Assembly (NCBI GenBank): GCA_013398615.1
Contig: VZSR01000028.1
Span: forward strand, 3,518,402-3,582,401
Length of the DNA: 64,000 nt
Direction: 5' to 3'
From: Brachypodius melanocephalos
Taxonomy: Eukaryota > Chordata > Aves > Passeriformes > Pycnonotidae
A program made the position numbers and the translations under genes. The notes beneath the pieces are model-generated. The model had not been told where the DNA came from, ran no database searches, and saw only the letters and a list, made by a program, of their open reading frames with translations. This document shows, one piece after another, positions 1 to 9,300 of this stretch. Each line of letters starts with the position of its first letter. The stretch's first letter is position 1.

Positions 1-828
1 CAGGTGCAAATTGTAACTTCTGCTACAGTTTCTTGTACAGACATTCCTAGAAACCTGTAAAGAGTCTTGGCACAGTGATTGTGTGTAATTCATGTTCTTA
101 CCCCTGCAAGCCCCAGCCTGGGAGGGTGTCAGGGTGGAGGCCTGGTTATGGCAGCTGCTGCCTCTCTTCTCTTGCACTTTTCTACACGTGAAGAGAGACC
201 AAGGCTAGGGAGTGTGAGACTGTTTGTTTGAATAGATAATCTCCTGCAGATCATTCCTGTAGACTCCAGTAAGAGGGACGGCGTCTCCTTCTTGGTATAA
301 GATTTTGTTGCAATAAAAAGGAGTTTGTCTCTTCAGGAAACTCTTACCAGGATAGCTGGGCACTGCCTGGGGGCTCTCAGCTTACAGAGGTGAGGTGTTG
401 CTCAGTAAAATGCAGCTGAAGACCTTGTTTAGGCCTGTCTTCACCCCTGCTGGCCATGAGTTCAGCTGGCCATGGGAAGATTTTCCAGTGGCTTGCTGAC
501 AAGGAGGGGTGTGGTGAAATGGTTTTGCATGGAGTCAAACTGATGGCAACTCCTGTGAGCTGATGAGCTGATGGGCCGTGAATACTTGTAAGGGCAGTAA
601 TAGCTGACTGGTGTTAGGTGTACAAAATGAAAGTTCTGGACCTGTGTTTTGTGGTGTGTGTCTGTTCTCTCTGGCTTTAACTTGCAGTTCTTAAGCAGGC
701 TAAAATCTTGCTGTCTTTGTCATAGAAGTCCTTGATGTGACACAGTGTTAGGGCTGGCTGGCTGTGAGAACAGTGTAAAGGTGAAGAAAAGGTGAAAGGT
801 AAGACCCCTTCCCACCACTGAAAATAGA

Positions 829-945
829 TTGGTAGAATTATTTGGTTTGGAAAAGATCTGTAAGATTATTGAGTCCAACCATTAACCCACCAATGCCAAG
901 TCCACCACTAAACCATATCTTGTGTGCCACATCTACACAGCAAGG
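829..945 (-). mobile_element. CR1 LINE 3'-end fragment
   Basis: The + strand reads as the reverse complement of a bird CR1 3' UTR. A diverged AGAAT/TGGTTTGGAAAAGA start is followed by an AGTCCAACCATTAACC-like block, then CCAAGTCCACCACTAAACCAT and CACATCTACACA. This order matches the common avian CR1 3' end in antisense. The element is 5'-truncated to about 115 bp and carries no coding sequence, so it is a dead copy. Boundaries are approximate because both ends fade into unique intron sequence. Confidence 0.85.
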
Positions 946-2894
946 GACAGTCTCCGTTGAAATTGCACAGACTTTTAAGAATGTGACTTGTTTGGTGCTT
1001 CTCTTAGCAAGGGGCGCCTACCTCATCATCATCTCAACAGATCCCGGTGGAAGGGAGCTGGCATGACTGAGCCTCTCTGCAAAGGGAAGGGCAGAACCAC
1101 TCTAGGAAATAGAAGAGCTTGGGGTTTTCACATAGAAATGCAGGTCCTGATTCCAGTGTGCTGCAAAGGCTGTCCAGCCAATGCAGGGTGAGGTGTCACA
1201 GAGCCAGTGTTGTCAGCTGGTGCCTGACTGCTGGTGGTGCCTGGGTGTGTGTGTGTTCCCTGCTGGAGCATCCTGCTTGGCTCCCTTAGCCACTCACCAG
1301 TGTCACGTGTGTAGCTCTAGCTAGAAAGTGGGTGGAAATGGAAACAAACATCAGTGGCATAGTGAACCCAGCCAAAATTAAATACAGTACAGGCCCAGAC
1401 TGCAGTTACATGACATTCATCTTTCAGTTTGGGTTCGCTCACCTCTCTTTTCTGTGGGAATGCCAGTCAGGTTTCTCCTGTGGGAGCACATGGAGACGTG
1501 GAGAGTGGGTACGTGTGTAACAGTGCAACAATCCCTTCCCCTGATAATTCTTGGCTTTGGATTTTAGATAGACCACAAACCCTTAGCTTATTACAAATAA
1601 TCCTGATCACTCCCGTAATGATACACTACATTATATACTCTCCTAAATTTAATCATTCAATATCTCACTTCCTTCCCTGTAGGCATGTACTATTATATTT
1701 TACACATGGCTTCCAGCTGCTTTTCATTGTGGCCTTCAAATCATATTTCAGTACAGTGTGATCTAAGACCAGTCACTTTATCATTTAAAGTCAACTTCCA
1801 TCACAGTCATTTTCTTGCAAGCTTTCTACCAGGGTGGTGAATTTCTTTCAAAAAGATAAGTTTGTCTGTGAGGAGAAAGTCTACCCGAATGAACCTTCAT
1901 GAAGCAGCATCTTCCAGAGATGCTCTGCTCTCAAATGTTGAAAGGCAGCCATGCTTATAGAGTTTAGAAATTAAGTCTATTGAAGGAATGGAAAGAATAA
2001 GTCCTCTGGGCATGGAAGGAAATCTGTATCTTCCCATTTGATTTGAAAGTAGATCAGAAGTCAGGAAGAAGAAGGGAAGTCAGCTCCAGATGGTGCTGGC
2101 TGTGGAGGAGGAGGCTGCCCCACCTGTGGCTGGGGAGCAGTGGGGAAGGGCACAGGGGATGGAAATGGGAGTGGGGAAGGGGAGCAAGCTGAGTGTGGCT
2201 GTTGTTGTTATCCCTTACCTCAGCAGCCCATCCACATGATGCTTTGTGGTCGCTCTGGCCACCACCAAGGGTTCACCTGTGCTGGGAAATGCGCTGCACC
2301 CTGTACACAGAAGATCAGTGATGTTTCCTTCTTGGCAGTGCAGAGGCAGAGTAGCACTGACCCCAAACCCAAAGTGATGCAGCAGGGTGTGCACAGCAGT
2401 GTGTAAGTGACTGCTGGAAATTCTACCTGCAGATGTAGGAGCATAACAATGACCCAAGATCTGAAAATCTGGGACTCCAGAAATGGTCCATTTCCTCTAT
2501 GAGGCTGTGGCATGCAGAGCCAGACATGAAGTAAGCCAGTCACTCAGATTGGCCAGCATGCTCGTCAGTCAAGTGTAGTTTAAAGCAAATATTTCACCTA
2601 AAGGTAATTTAGATTTCATATTGTACCATATGCTCAGCAGTTGATCTGGTTTGCATAGAAAAGTGTTCTCTGTTGTTCTACATAGCCTGTCTTGTCAGAA
2701 GGACCTGCAAAACTAACCACAGCCCAGATCTGAAGGACATTGAGTGCATTTATCCATCTCTCTCTATATATGGCTAAAGTTCTGTTGCTGAAAAATACAG
2801 TGTGGCTGAAATCCTTTGTTAATCCCACTTGATCCCAATCCAGAGGAAACCCCCAGAAATTAATAAAATAATGAGATTTATCTGTCAGAAAAGC

Positions 2895-2911
2895 TTTTTT
2901 TTTTTTTTTTT
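2895..2911. repeat. poly(T) tract, 17 T
   Basis: An uninterrupted run of 17 T lies in the last SATB2 intron. No adjacent element identifies it as a retroposon tail. Confidence 0.9.
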
Positions 2912-3689
2912 CATTACCTAGGATAACAGAAGATGAAATAAAATATGACACTTTTCTAGTATTTTACACTGATGACCCCCCAGATTTTGGATTTTTCTCT
3001 TCTGGAGAAGGTGGAGAGGTCACTCTGGAAAAGGAAGGGTTAATTGAAATTACTCTTCCTTCCCGCACTCAGCCCTCTCTTTGGTTGATTGCTTTATAGA
3101 TGCTGTAGGCATCTCTTCATCTCCTTCAAATTAAACATTTTACTGCTGCTGATCCCGTATTGTTGGATTTTTTTCATCATTATATTTGATTGGAAGTCTT
3201 GTAACATTTTTCAAGCTGGATCATTTCTCATGCTATTTGTCAACTGAAAAGGGGAAAAAAAAGCCCCCTTCCAACTCCCAACAAGAATGAACTGAGTAAT
3301 TCACACCCTTTCTGGATGTGTTTCTATCTCTGTTAGATGCTACTTGAATCCAGCTTCTGATTAGCAATGCTGCTTGCGGCTTTTGTGTGACGCTGGCTGT
3401 TAAGTTCCCTGGCAGTTTGTTTGTGGTGTTAAATCCTTTTGATTTTGGCTGCTCTGGGCTTCACTTTGTGGGGGGACAGGATCAGAAGCCACAACAGGGG
3501 AGATGAGGTAGGGTCTGTGTGACAAATTTATGGGGTTTGGTCCCTGGTTAGAGCCAGCGATCCTGGGCTCTGCTGCTTCCAGTGCTCCCTGCTGACGTAG
3601 GTACGGATCCCACCCTCATCTGTAACCCTCTATTTGGAAACGTCAGCCCTCCTCTTTGAAAGCAATCCATGGACAAAAAAGAAATCCTC

Positions 3690-3830
3690 AAAGAGCAGCT
3701 GAGCGATTCCATTCATTGGAACATTATGCTCTTTTATTGCAAGAGATGGAATAAAACATAAACCAGAATATCTGTCATTTCCTTTGAGCTCCCCCTTTCC
3801 CCCCGCTCCTCGGTTAGCCATTTCTGTGGC
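3690..3830. promoter_or_regulatory. Candidate conserved non-coding block, intronic
   Basis: Unique, low-repeat, AT-leaning sequence immediately upstream of the intronic CpG island. It includes a TTTTATTG homeodomain-like core near 3731 and no simple repeats. It resembles vertebrate conserved non-coding elements in composition only. The call is inference, and no alignment was possible. Confidence 0.25.
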
Positions 3831-3869
3831 ACCCTCAGTATTTACGTGCCTGGGAGGAAAATGTACATA

Positions 3870-4275
3870 TTGGCACCGAAAGAAGTTCGCGGTGTTTCTG
3901 CCCAGCCTCAGCTCTTGCCCGCGGGGTGGTAAGTCCCGTGCTGGCACCTGCTCTTGGCTGTCCGTGCGGAGCTGCTCCTTGTTGGGCTGTTCGTGCCGCT
4001 GCCTTCCATGGCTGTGCCCGTGGGGACAGCGGGCAGCGCTGCCAGCAGCGCCGTGTGCGGCTGTGTCCCTGCCCTGCCAGCCCTCGCTCACCCCCTCTGC
4101 TCACCGAGGCACCGGGACGTGAGGCTGGGTCCCTCCTCCGAGCCCGGGGAGCCGCGGCCCGGGGGAGCGGAGCCTTGGCCGGGTGCAGCCGGGCCCCGTC
4201 ACAGCATCCCCGGCAGGCTCGGCTCCTGCGCTGGGCAGTGCCTGCGGACCGCGATCTGCTTCCCGAGAGCTGTGA
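3870..4275. promoter_or_regulatory. Intronic CpG island
   Basis: Roughly 400 bp of GC-rich sequence (about 70% G+C by eye) holds around 40 CpG dinucleotides, near the number expected without CpG depletion. Flanking intron sequence is CpG-poor. A consensus 5' splice site, GTAAGT, sits at 3929-3934 on the SATB2 strand. There is no TATA box. The island could be an alternative or antisense promoter, or an orphan CpG island attached to an enhancer. The open frames across it on both strands look like by-products of GC richness rather than coding sequence. Confidence 0.7.
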
Positions 4276-4279
4276 CTGG

Positions 4280-4480
4280 AGATCGCTGATGTTACACATT
4301 ATTACGGCAGGAACGTTTGGTGAAGGAAATGAATAAAGGGCTCGTCGGCACAGAGCCTTTTCATTTATTTGCATAACAGGCTGATATTCCACAGCGGACT
4401 TCCCTCTTGCCGTAATAACTTGACTAGTGTAGCGTTCTACTGAGGGCTCTCGGTGTGTGTGCAAGATTCAGTGCAAGTTC
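4280..4480. promoter_or_regulatory. Candidate conserved enhancer-like block with octamer and inverted repeat
   Basis: Just 3' of the CpG island the sequence turns AT-rich but keeps several CpGs (ACGGCA, CGTCGG, GCGGAC, TGCCGT, AGCGTT). It contains a perfect POU octamer, ATTTGCAT, at 4367-4374. An 11-bp inverted repeat, TTATTACGGCA (4299-4309) and TGCCGTAATAA (4408-4418), brackets it. These traits are typical of deeply conserved vertebrate elements. The function is inferred, and the block could equally be neutral. Confidence 0.35.
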
Positions 4481-5689
4481 TCAGCATCTTTCCTTGTTTT
4501 TTTTTCATTAGACAGTTTTTATGTAGGGTTGATTCTCTGGATGTTACTGTTTGCAACAAAGACATTTTCTTCTTGGTTAAAGAGCCAGAATTCCTTCTTA
4601 CTTGTGGAAGAAAATAGTTATCCGTATTGATTTTGTTAGCTTTGAGTGTCAAGCTCTAATAATTATTTCCCTGCATCTGAAGAAACCTCTGGGCAAATAC
4701 AGCCCTCAATCCTGTAGGGGATTTTTTTCTGTTAATCTCTCTTGTATAGATTTGGTTTTAAAGAAAGCATATGGAGCTCCTCTGTGTTTTGAACAATTCA
4801 GAGCAGGTATTTTTTCCCCTGGAATAAGGGCTGCACGAGGCCCTTTCTTAGTCATTTTAAGTGGCTGTTAGGAAGATTAAGAGCTACATATGCTTTCCTG
4901 AAACTTGCCAAAAAGGAGATACTGTGGGTGAAAATCTGTTACAAGACTGCAAAGTGTGTTTGCCCAGAGGGTGTCTCAGAATGGAGGGCTATAATTATTT
5001 GAACTCAGAACTTCTCAACTAGTGAAATTACTACAGATGTAACACAGAGAAATCTGTTCAGGAGACACATTAAAGCCACCTATGTGAATCAGCCGAATTG
5101 ACTATGCTGTCTCTCTTGAGAGAAGGGAAATCTTAACAAATCTCTGCACTTCCACTATTTTTTTTCCTTCCATAAGGTAGCTATGATGGATTTTAATGCA
5201 AAATCATTATTCATAAAATGGCACCTGACAATCCCACATGTGCCTAGGCCTTTGTGGTACTTGAAATCTTGAAGAAATGGTCCAAGTGTCTAGCCTGAAA
5301 AGATGAGAGGAAACAAGGATGGGGAGAGGAGGAGCAAAGCAGGAGAATGACTTTTCTGAGAGGGAGCAACTGGCCAGTCATCATGACCATGAGACTGTAA
5401 TACCTTTAGACTTAATTTTTCTTCTGGCTTTTTTGTGTTTGTTTGTTACTACTTGCATTTTGTATTTCTTACTTATTTTCTGGGTTTACATTTATTTTAT
5501 ATTGTTTGCCTTCTATATCACTTCCTCCTTGCAGTCTGTAGGTACTGGTGTTGCTGTGTTACAGGTGAGAAAGGCAGTGGATAATGAGTATTAATTGTAT
5601 TTTTCTTGACCAAAACGAAGCAGGTCCTGTGTACAGACCTGTACAAGTGCCCTTATGTCAAGCACTGAGGGGGTCAGCGTGTGAAGTGT

Positions 5690-5709
5690 GTGTCTGTTTG
5701 ATCTTGTAG
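5690..5709 (+). promoter_or_regulatory. SATB2: 3' splice site of the SATB2 terminal exon
   Basis: A T/G-rich tract ends in TTGTAG at 5704-5709, directly followed by GTG CTG CAC, which continues the SATB2 reading frame in phase 0. The pyrimidine tract is weak and interrupted by G. No better AG lies between it and the conserved coding sequence. Confidence 0.8.
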
Positions 5710-6165
5710 GTGCTGCACAGACAGCAGTCCCAGCCTGCCAAGGAGAATTCCCCACCCAGAGAAGAGGCTCCTCCTGCACCTGCTGAGGACAGTTGTGCCA
5801 AAAAGCCAAGATCCCGTACCAAGATCTCCTTGGAAGCTCTAGGCATCCTTCAAAGCTTTATTCACGACGTGGGTCTCTACCCCGATCAGGAAGCCATCCA
5901 CACCCTCTCTGCTCAGCTGGATCTCCCCAAACACACCATCATCAAATTCTTCCAGAACCAGCGTTACCACGTAAAGCACCACGGGAAGCTAAAAGAGCAC
6001 TTGGGAACGGTGGTTGATGTGGCAGAGTACAAGGATGAGGAGCTGCTGACGGAGTCGGAGGAGAACGACAGCGAGGAAGGCTCTGAGGAAATGTACAAAG
6101 TGGAGGCTGAGGAGGAGAATCCCGACAAAAGCAAGGCGGCTCCAGCAGACATCGACCAGAGATAA
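5710..6165 (+). CDS. SATB2: SATB2 terminal coding exon: homeodomain and acidic C-terminus
   Basis: This exon encodes the last 151 residues of SATB2, a nuclear matrix-attachment-region-binding chromatin organiser and transcription factor. SATB2 acts in cortical callosal neurons, osteoblasts and palate/jaw development. The frame opens at the splice acceptor with Val-Leu-His-Arg, so there is no internal start codon. Exon residues 1-30 are a Gln/Pro-rich linker. Residues about 31-90 (nt 5800-5979) are the homeodomain, starting KKPRSRTKISLEALGILQSF and ending FFQNQRYHVKHH. The family's characteristic Phe replaces the usual homeodomain Trp in that recognition-helix motif. Residues about 105-138 form the Glu/Asp-rich tail, and the protein ends ADIDQR before TAA at 6163-6165. 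The tail distinguishes SATB2 from SATB1, which has a different C-terminus. Relative to mammalian SATB2, from memory, only a few tail and linker residues differ. The frame is intact. The N-terminal oligomerisation and CUT domains lie upstream of the window. Confidence 0.97.
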   Translation: MLHRQQSQPAKENSPPREEAPPAPAEDSCAKKPRSRTKISLEALGILQSFIHDVGLYPDQEAIHTLSAQLDLPKHTIIKFFQNQRYHVKHHGKLKEHLGTVVDVAEYKDEELLTESEENDSEEGSEEMYKVEAEEENPDKSKAAPADIDQR

Positions 6166-6483
6166 TGTGAGATAGGAGTGCAGAAAGCAATACATTGATC
6201 CAAGGATTTTCTGGTTTTATTTCTGATTTTTTTCCTTGTTTTACTTTTTGTTTGTTTCTGTTGCGCATGATCCATGTGCAAACCGAATGAATTCAGCATT
6301 GCCCGATCAGACATCGCCTTGACACAGACACTCGAGTGTTACACTTCTACATCTGACTGAAGCAATCGTTGTAGTCACATAGGATTATGCCTTCATCAAT
6401 CTTGCACTTATGAAAGGGACAGCTAGCAAGTAAATGGGAAGAAAAAGTCCTATGAAATCAGTGAAGGGAAATTTACAACTTTG

Positions 6484-6524
6484 TGTGTATATATATATTT
6501 ACATAAAATATATATATATATTAA
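6484..6524. repeat. (TA)n microsatellite in 3' UTR
   Basis: Two TA runs, separated by a short TTTACATAAA spacer, make an AT-only stretch of about 40 bp. In RNA the two halves could pair with each other. Confidence 0.9.
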
Positions 6525-6561
6525 ATTGCATGGGACAGAACTTCACATCCTGAAAGTATAG

Positions 6562-6569
6562 ACTGTGAA
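6562..6569 (+). promoter_or_regulatory. miR-27 seed match (8mer)
   Basis: ACTGTGAA is the full 8mer complement of the miR-27 seed. miR-27a belongs to the miR-23a~27a~24-2 cluster, reported to repress SATB2 in mammalian osteoblasts. It lies 397 nt after the stop codon. Confidence 0.5.
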
Positions 6570-6712
6570 ATGAGTTCTTTAAAGATGAGACTTGTTTATG
6601 TATTAAAACCACTTCACAATGAGTTGCTTTGGCTTTTTGATAAACTGCCGCCTGCTCTCAGGGTGTGGTGACTATTTTTGAATTCCTATTTATTTTCTAT
6701 GTTTATCCCTGA

Positions 6713-6728
6713 TTTTTTTTTTTTTTTT
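6713..6728. repeat. poly(T) tract, 16 T
   Basis: A pure run of 16 T within the 3' UTR gives a U16 in the mRNA. Confidence 0.9.
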
Positions 6729-6797
6729 CATTATTATATGGCTTCCTATCTGGCAACTTGATGGGTAATTTTTGAGGTATTTAAAGACATAAATCAA

Positions 6798-6805
6798 CAC
6801 TGCCA
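6798..6805 (+). promoter_or_regulatory. miR-34/449 seed match (8mer)
   Basis: CACTGCCA is the full 8mer complement of the miR-34a/miR-449 seed. miR-34 family members are reported to target SATB2 during mammalian osteoblast differentiation. Confidence 0.55.
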
Positions 6806-7195
6806 AAAAAAGAAAAGAGGAAAAAAAGAGAGAAAATGGAAAAACAAATCAGGGCACCTTAAAAAGAAAACTAGTAAGATAAAAGTACTTTGAACACAAT
6901 GCACACTTAAAAGAATACAGCATGTTCCACTCTCCAGATAGTCCTTTCTGTAGTGAACAGATGAGTTTTCATGGGATTCAGAATGACTAAACCTGAAATG
7001 CAGTGCATAGAAGACTTACCCATTAACAAGGTCTTTATAGAAAGAGAAAAAGGATAAATGTGTTGAGATTTGATGTATGGAATTCATACTATCAACCACA
7101 TTTTACCGTGGATTTTATTTACCTGTTCTCTGTTTCAGATCTTAAAATTTATAAGCTTCCTTCTTGTTGTTGCTTTTTTGTTTATACTGAAGCGA

Positions 7196-7220
7196 AACAC
7201 ACACACACAAACACACGCAC
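7196..7220. repeat. (CA)n microsatellite in 3' UTR
   Basis: An interrupted CA-dinucleotide run (ACACACACACAC, then AAACACACGCAC) marks the start of the CpG-rich part of the UTR. Confidence 0.85.
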
Positions 7221-7289
7221 GTGTAAAGTCACATTGCGACACAAAATGCCACAATCCCGAGAATCCTGTCCAGGTAAATCGCTGACAGC

Positions 7290-7575
7290 CAGAGCGTTTG
7301 CGTTGCCGGCTCGCCCTCCTCGCAGCCTCCCCCGTGTTTCTGTTGTAGCTGGGTTTCCTCGCGTGTCCCGCATTCCGTGCCAGTGCAGTGGGGTGTTTGC
7401 AGCCGCAGGTCCTGCAATGGGGTGTTTGCAGCCAGGCCCTGCACTCCCACCCCTCCTGGGCCAACGCTCCGCAGCTCGCAGGTAGCAGCCACGTTCCATA
7501 GAGCAGAGCCAATCCCGACCGACTCCTCGCTGGCCTGAGCATAGAGCTGCGGTCTGCCATAGCATCCACCCGCTC
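7290..7575. other. CpG-rich block inside the SATB2 3' UTR
   Basis: About 285 bp with roughly 20 CpGs stands out from the AT-rich UTR around it. It contains a tandem duplication of a roughly 29-bp unit (7384-7412 and 7413-7439), each copy built on GGGGTGTTTGCAGCC. It carries no splice sites or poly(A) signals that would suggest a separate gene. It may be a small CpG island or a GC-rich lineage-specific expansion. Confidence 0.6.
7384..7439. repeat. Tandem duplication, about 29 bp x 2
   Basis: Copy 1 (7384-7412) and copy 2 (7413-7439) share TGCA[G/A]TGGGGTGTTTGCAGCC and end in related AGG[T/C]CC. A two-base deletion in copy 2 and a few substitutions mean that the duplication is not brand new. 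Confidence 0.85.
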
Positions 7576-7619
7576 TGAGACACCCTGTCGAGAGAGACGC
7601 CAAGTAGCATTTTACTTTT

Positions 7620-7626
7620 CACTGCC
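7620..7626 (+). promoter_or_regulatory. miR-34/449 seed match (7mer-m8)
   Basis: CACTGCC followed by G. It is a weaker match than the two 8mers at 6798 and 8372. Confidence 0.35.
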
Positions 7627-8348
7627 GTGCAATGATTTCCGAGACAAAGACCTCACCTTGCAGCTGGATTGATTTCACACGCCTGTAAACTGCAGCCCTA
7701 ACGGTACCAACAAGGCTTCTGGCTTTTTTCTTCCTTTTTTTTTCACCTGGGCTTTTCGTGTAATCTTGACAAAGACCTCATGCAATATCACTTTGAAAGT
7801 TACTTTCTGTTTACTACACCAGGCAATGTAATATAACTGTTAATACTATTTATATATTTGAAAGGTATAAAAGGTAGGAGTTAAAAACGAAAAACAAACC
7901 TCTACGTGTAGATATTTACTCAGAACAGACAATATACAGGGAGAAGACGTTGCAATACAAGCTAATTCTAGCTGCTCAGTAACCTCTGGAGTTTTTATGA
8001 GATTTTTTCAGAGCTAATGTTTGAAACAGGAGTATCTCTGCATAAATTTCACATACCTTTGCAAAATTATGGTGGGTTGCTTACTTAATGCCCCTTTTGC
8101 TCTTCATCCTTTAGTTCTGTAGTATGCTGCAGCTTTAATCAGAATTTCGATGGTTGCTGCTTTATGTTTCTCTCAGAGCTACGCTTTCAAAACTGTCTTC
8201 TTATCCTGTAGCTAAAATCACTCCATACATTTGAAAGGAAACTGAATTTTGCCAAGCTATGTAAGTTGTTCATCTGATGATGGCATCAACATTTGGTATC
8301 TTTTACACTTCAACCAAAAATTTTATTAGGTATTTTTTCAATGCTGAG

Positions 8349-8355
8349 TCTTGCC
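8349..8355 (+). promoter_or_regulatory. miR-31 seed match (7mer-m8)
   Basis: TCTTGCC followed by T. It lies 77 nt upstream of a full miR-31 8mer. miR-31 is a well-reported repressor of mammalian SATB2. Confidence 0.45.
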
Positions 8356-8371
8356 TTTTTATTTTTAATTT

Positions 8372-8379
8372 CACTGCCA
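8372..8379 (+). promoter_or_regulatory. miR-34/449 seed match (8mer)
   Basis: CACTGCCA is the second full miR-34/449 8mer in this UTR, placed between the two miR-31 matches. Its distance from the first miR-31 match is in the range where neighbouring sites can cooperate. Confidence 0.55.
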
Positions 8380-8425
8380 ATTTTGCAGTGGTTCTAAGTG
8401 AATCTGTGGGCATTTTAGCCTGTGG

Positions 8426-8433
8426 TCTTGCCA
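8426..8433 (+). promoter_or_regulatory. miR-31 seed match (8mer)
   Basis: TCTTGCCA is the full complement of the miR-31 seed plus the preferred A. It is paired with the 7mer at 8349. Confidence 0.55.
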
Positions 8434-8559
8434 GAACTTTGCGAATTACAATGCATATATGTCTATTTATTCAATATCCATCATATAATATCTATTTGGA
8501 GAAAGAAACTTTTCTTGTAGTGCCTCTTAACAAAGCACAATCTTCCGCCTTTTTTGTGA

Positions 8560-8572
8560 AATAAAAAATAAA
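8560..8572 (+). terminator. SATB2: Possible proximal poly(A) signals
   Basis: Two AATAAA hexamers (8560-8565 and 8567-8572) lie in an A-rich run. A following TGTGTTTTATTG could serve as a U/GU-rich downstream element. If used, the mRNA would end before the miR-23 match at 8604. Confidence 0.4.
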
Positions 8573-8603
8573 AAAACAAATTGTGTTTTATTGCGGTATC
8601 AAC

Positions 8604-8611
8604 AATGTGAA
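8604..8611 (+). promoter_or_regulatory. miR-23 seed match (8mer)
   Basis: AATGTGAA is the full 8mer complement of the miR-23 seed. It sits between the proximal and distal poly(A) signals, so only the longer transcript would carry it. Confidence 0.5.
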
Positions 8612-8737
8612 TAAGGATTAACATATTGTAAATGTTCATTTTTCCATGTAAATCAACTTTATCTTCGTTATCACTAAGTGATAATTAATTTTTAACTTAT
8701 GTGCATTGTTAGGCTGTTAGAATTTTTTGGTTGTTGA

Positions 8738-8757
8738 AATAAAACGCATTCAATAAA
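8738..8757 (+). terminator. SATB2: Distal SATB2 polyadenylation signals
   Basis: Two canonical AATAAA hexamers (8738-8743 and 8752-8757) are followed by a C/T-rich stretch at about 8788-8806 that fits a downstream processing element. Cleavage is expected at about 8765-8785. AT-rich UTR character ends here and GC content rises, supporting this as the main gene end. Confidence 0.7.
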
Positions 8758-9109
8758 TATGACTTAATTTGTCAAGTAATTTACCGGGCCTTTTTTCTTT
8801 TCTCCTGAGCTCAAGTGGAACAAGGTCTGCAAGATGGAGGGGGCATATTTGCCTGTTGAGAAAAGGTTTGATCGGTGTCATTTGGTCTTGAAAAGCTGCA
8901 CAAGTGCCCTGGAGCTGGCACAGGTGACAAATGTCTGTCACCAGCACTAACCTGTCTGCACACGTAGGTGCAGAAACACAGGGTGTTGTGGTGGGTTCAG
9001 GGGGAGGGTGGGGGTGCCTTCAGCCTCTTGGAGAATATACTCAAAACACACACATAAAGATCCACTTCCAGTCTGCTGTCTTCTTTTGCTGGTAGATTTT
9101 TTTTTTCTG

Positions 9110-9300
9110 TTTATAATTAAAAAGCCACAAATGACTGCGTGTCAGGAAACTTTTGGAGCACACATGTCCATGGTTAATGGACATAATAAAAGGCTGTATT
9201 ATATTTATAGCGGGGCATCCTACTGAGTGCATAGAGGAATGCCGGAAGGATTGATGTATCTGAGAAATGTGTGAAATGTTTTTGGGGAGAATACAGATAA
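9110..9300. promoter_or_regulatory. Candidate conserved non-coding block
   Basis: Unique AT-rich sequence with TAATTA (9114-9119), a TTTATAGCGG segment and retained CpGs. It lies within 550 bp of the SATB2 poly(A) site. The call rests on composition and motifs only. Confidence 0.25.

Larger units (their letters stand above)
1..5709 (+). other. SATB2: SATB2 final intron (3' part)
   Basis: This stretch lies directly upstream of the terminal SATB2 exon and ends at its acceptor AG (5708-5709). The upstream exon, which should carry the end of the CUT-domain region, is not in the window, so the intron is longer than 5.7 kb. I found no other SATB2 coding exon here. Contents: a CR1 remnant (829-945), a T17 tract (2895-2911), candidate conserved blocks (about 1560-1760, 3690-3830, 4280-4480) and a CpG island (3870-4275). 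The rest is ordinary unique sequence without recognisable features. Confidence 0.85.
6166..8775 (+). other. SATB2: SATB2 3' untranslated region
   Basis: The UTR runs from the TAA stop to tandem poly(A) signals at 8738-8757, about 2.6 kb, similar in scale to the long 3' UTR of mammalian SATB2. It is mostly AT/U-rich, with a (TA)n tract (6484-6524), T16 (6713-6728), (CA)n (7196-7220) and a CpG-rich block (7290-7575). Seed matches include miR-27 (6562-6569), miR-34/449 (6798-6805, 7620-7626, 8372-8379), miR-182 (8249-8255), miR-31 (8349-8355, 8426-8433) and miR-23 (8604-8611). A Pumilio-type TGTAGATA occurs at 7907-7914. The 3' end was set by the AATAAA pair and the following T-rich element; transcript data would be needed to fix the cleavage site. 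Confidence 0.8.

Noticed and set aside
3835..4464. 209-codon open frame on the minus strand, and overlapping + strand frames, across the intronic CpG island
   Set aside because: Low-complexity Arg/Ala/Pro-rich translations on several frames at once are typical of GC-rich DNA that lacks stop codons. No domain is recognisable.
1..5709. Additional SATB2 exons in the intron
   Set aside because: No frame in this interval shows CUT-domain or other SATB2-like sequence, so only the terminal exon is present.
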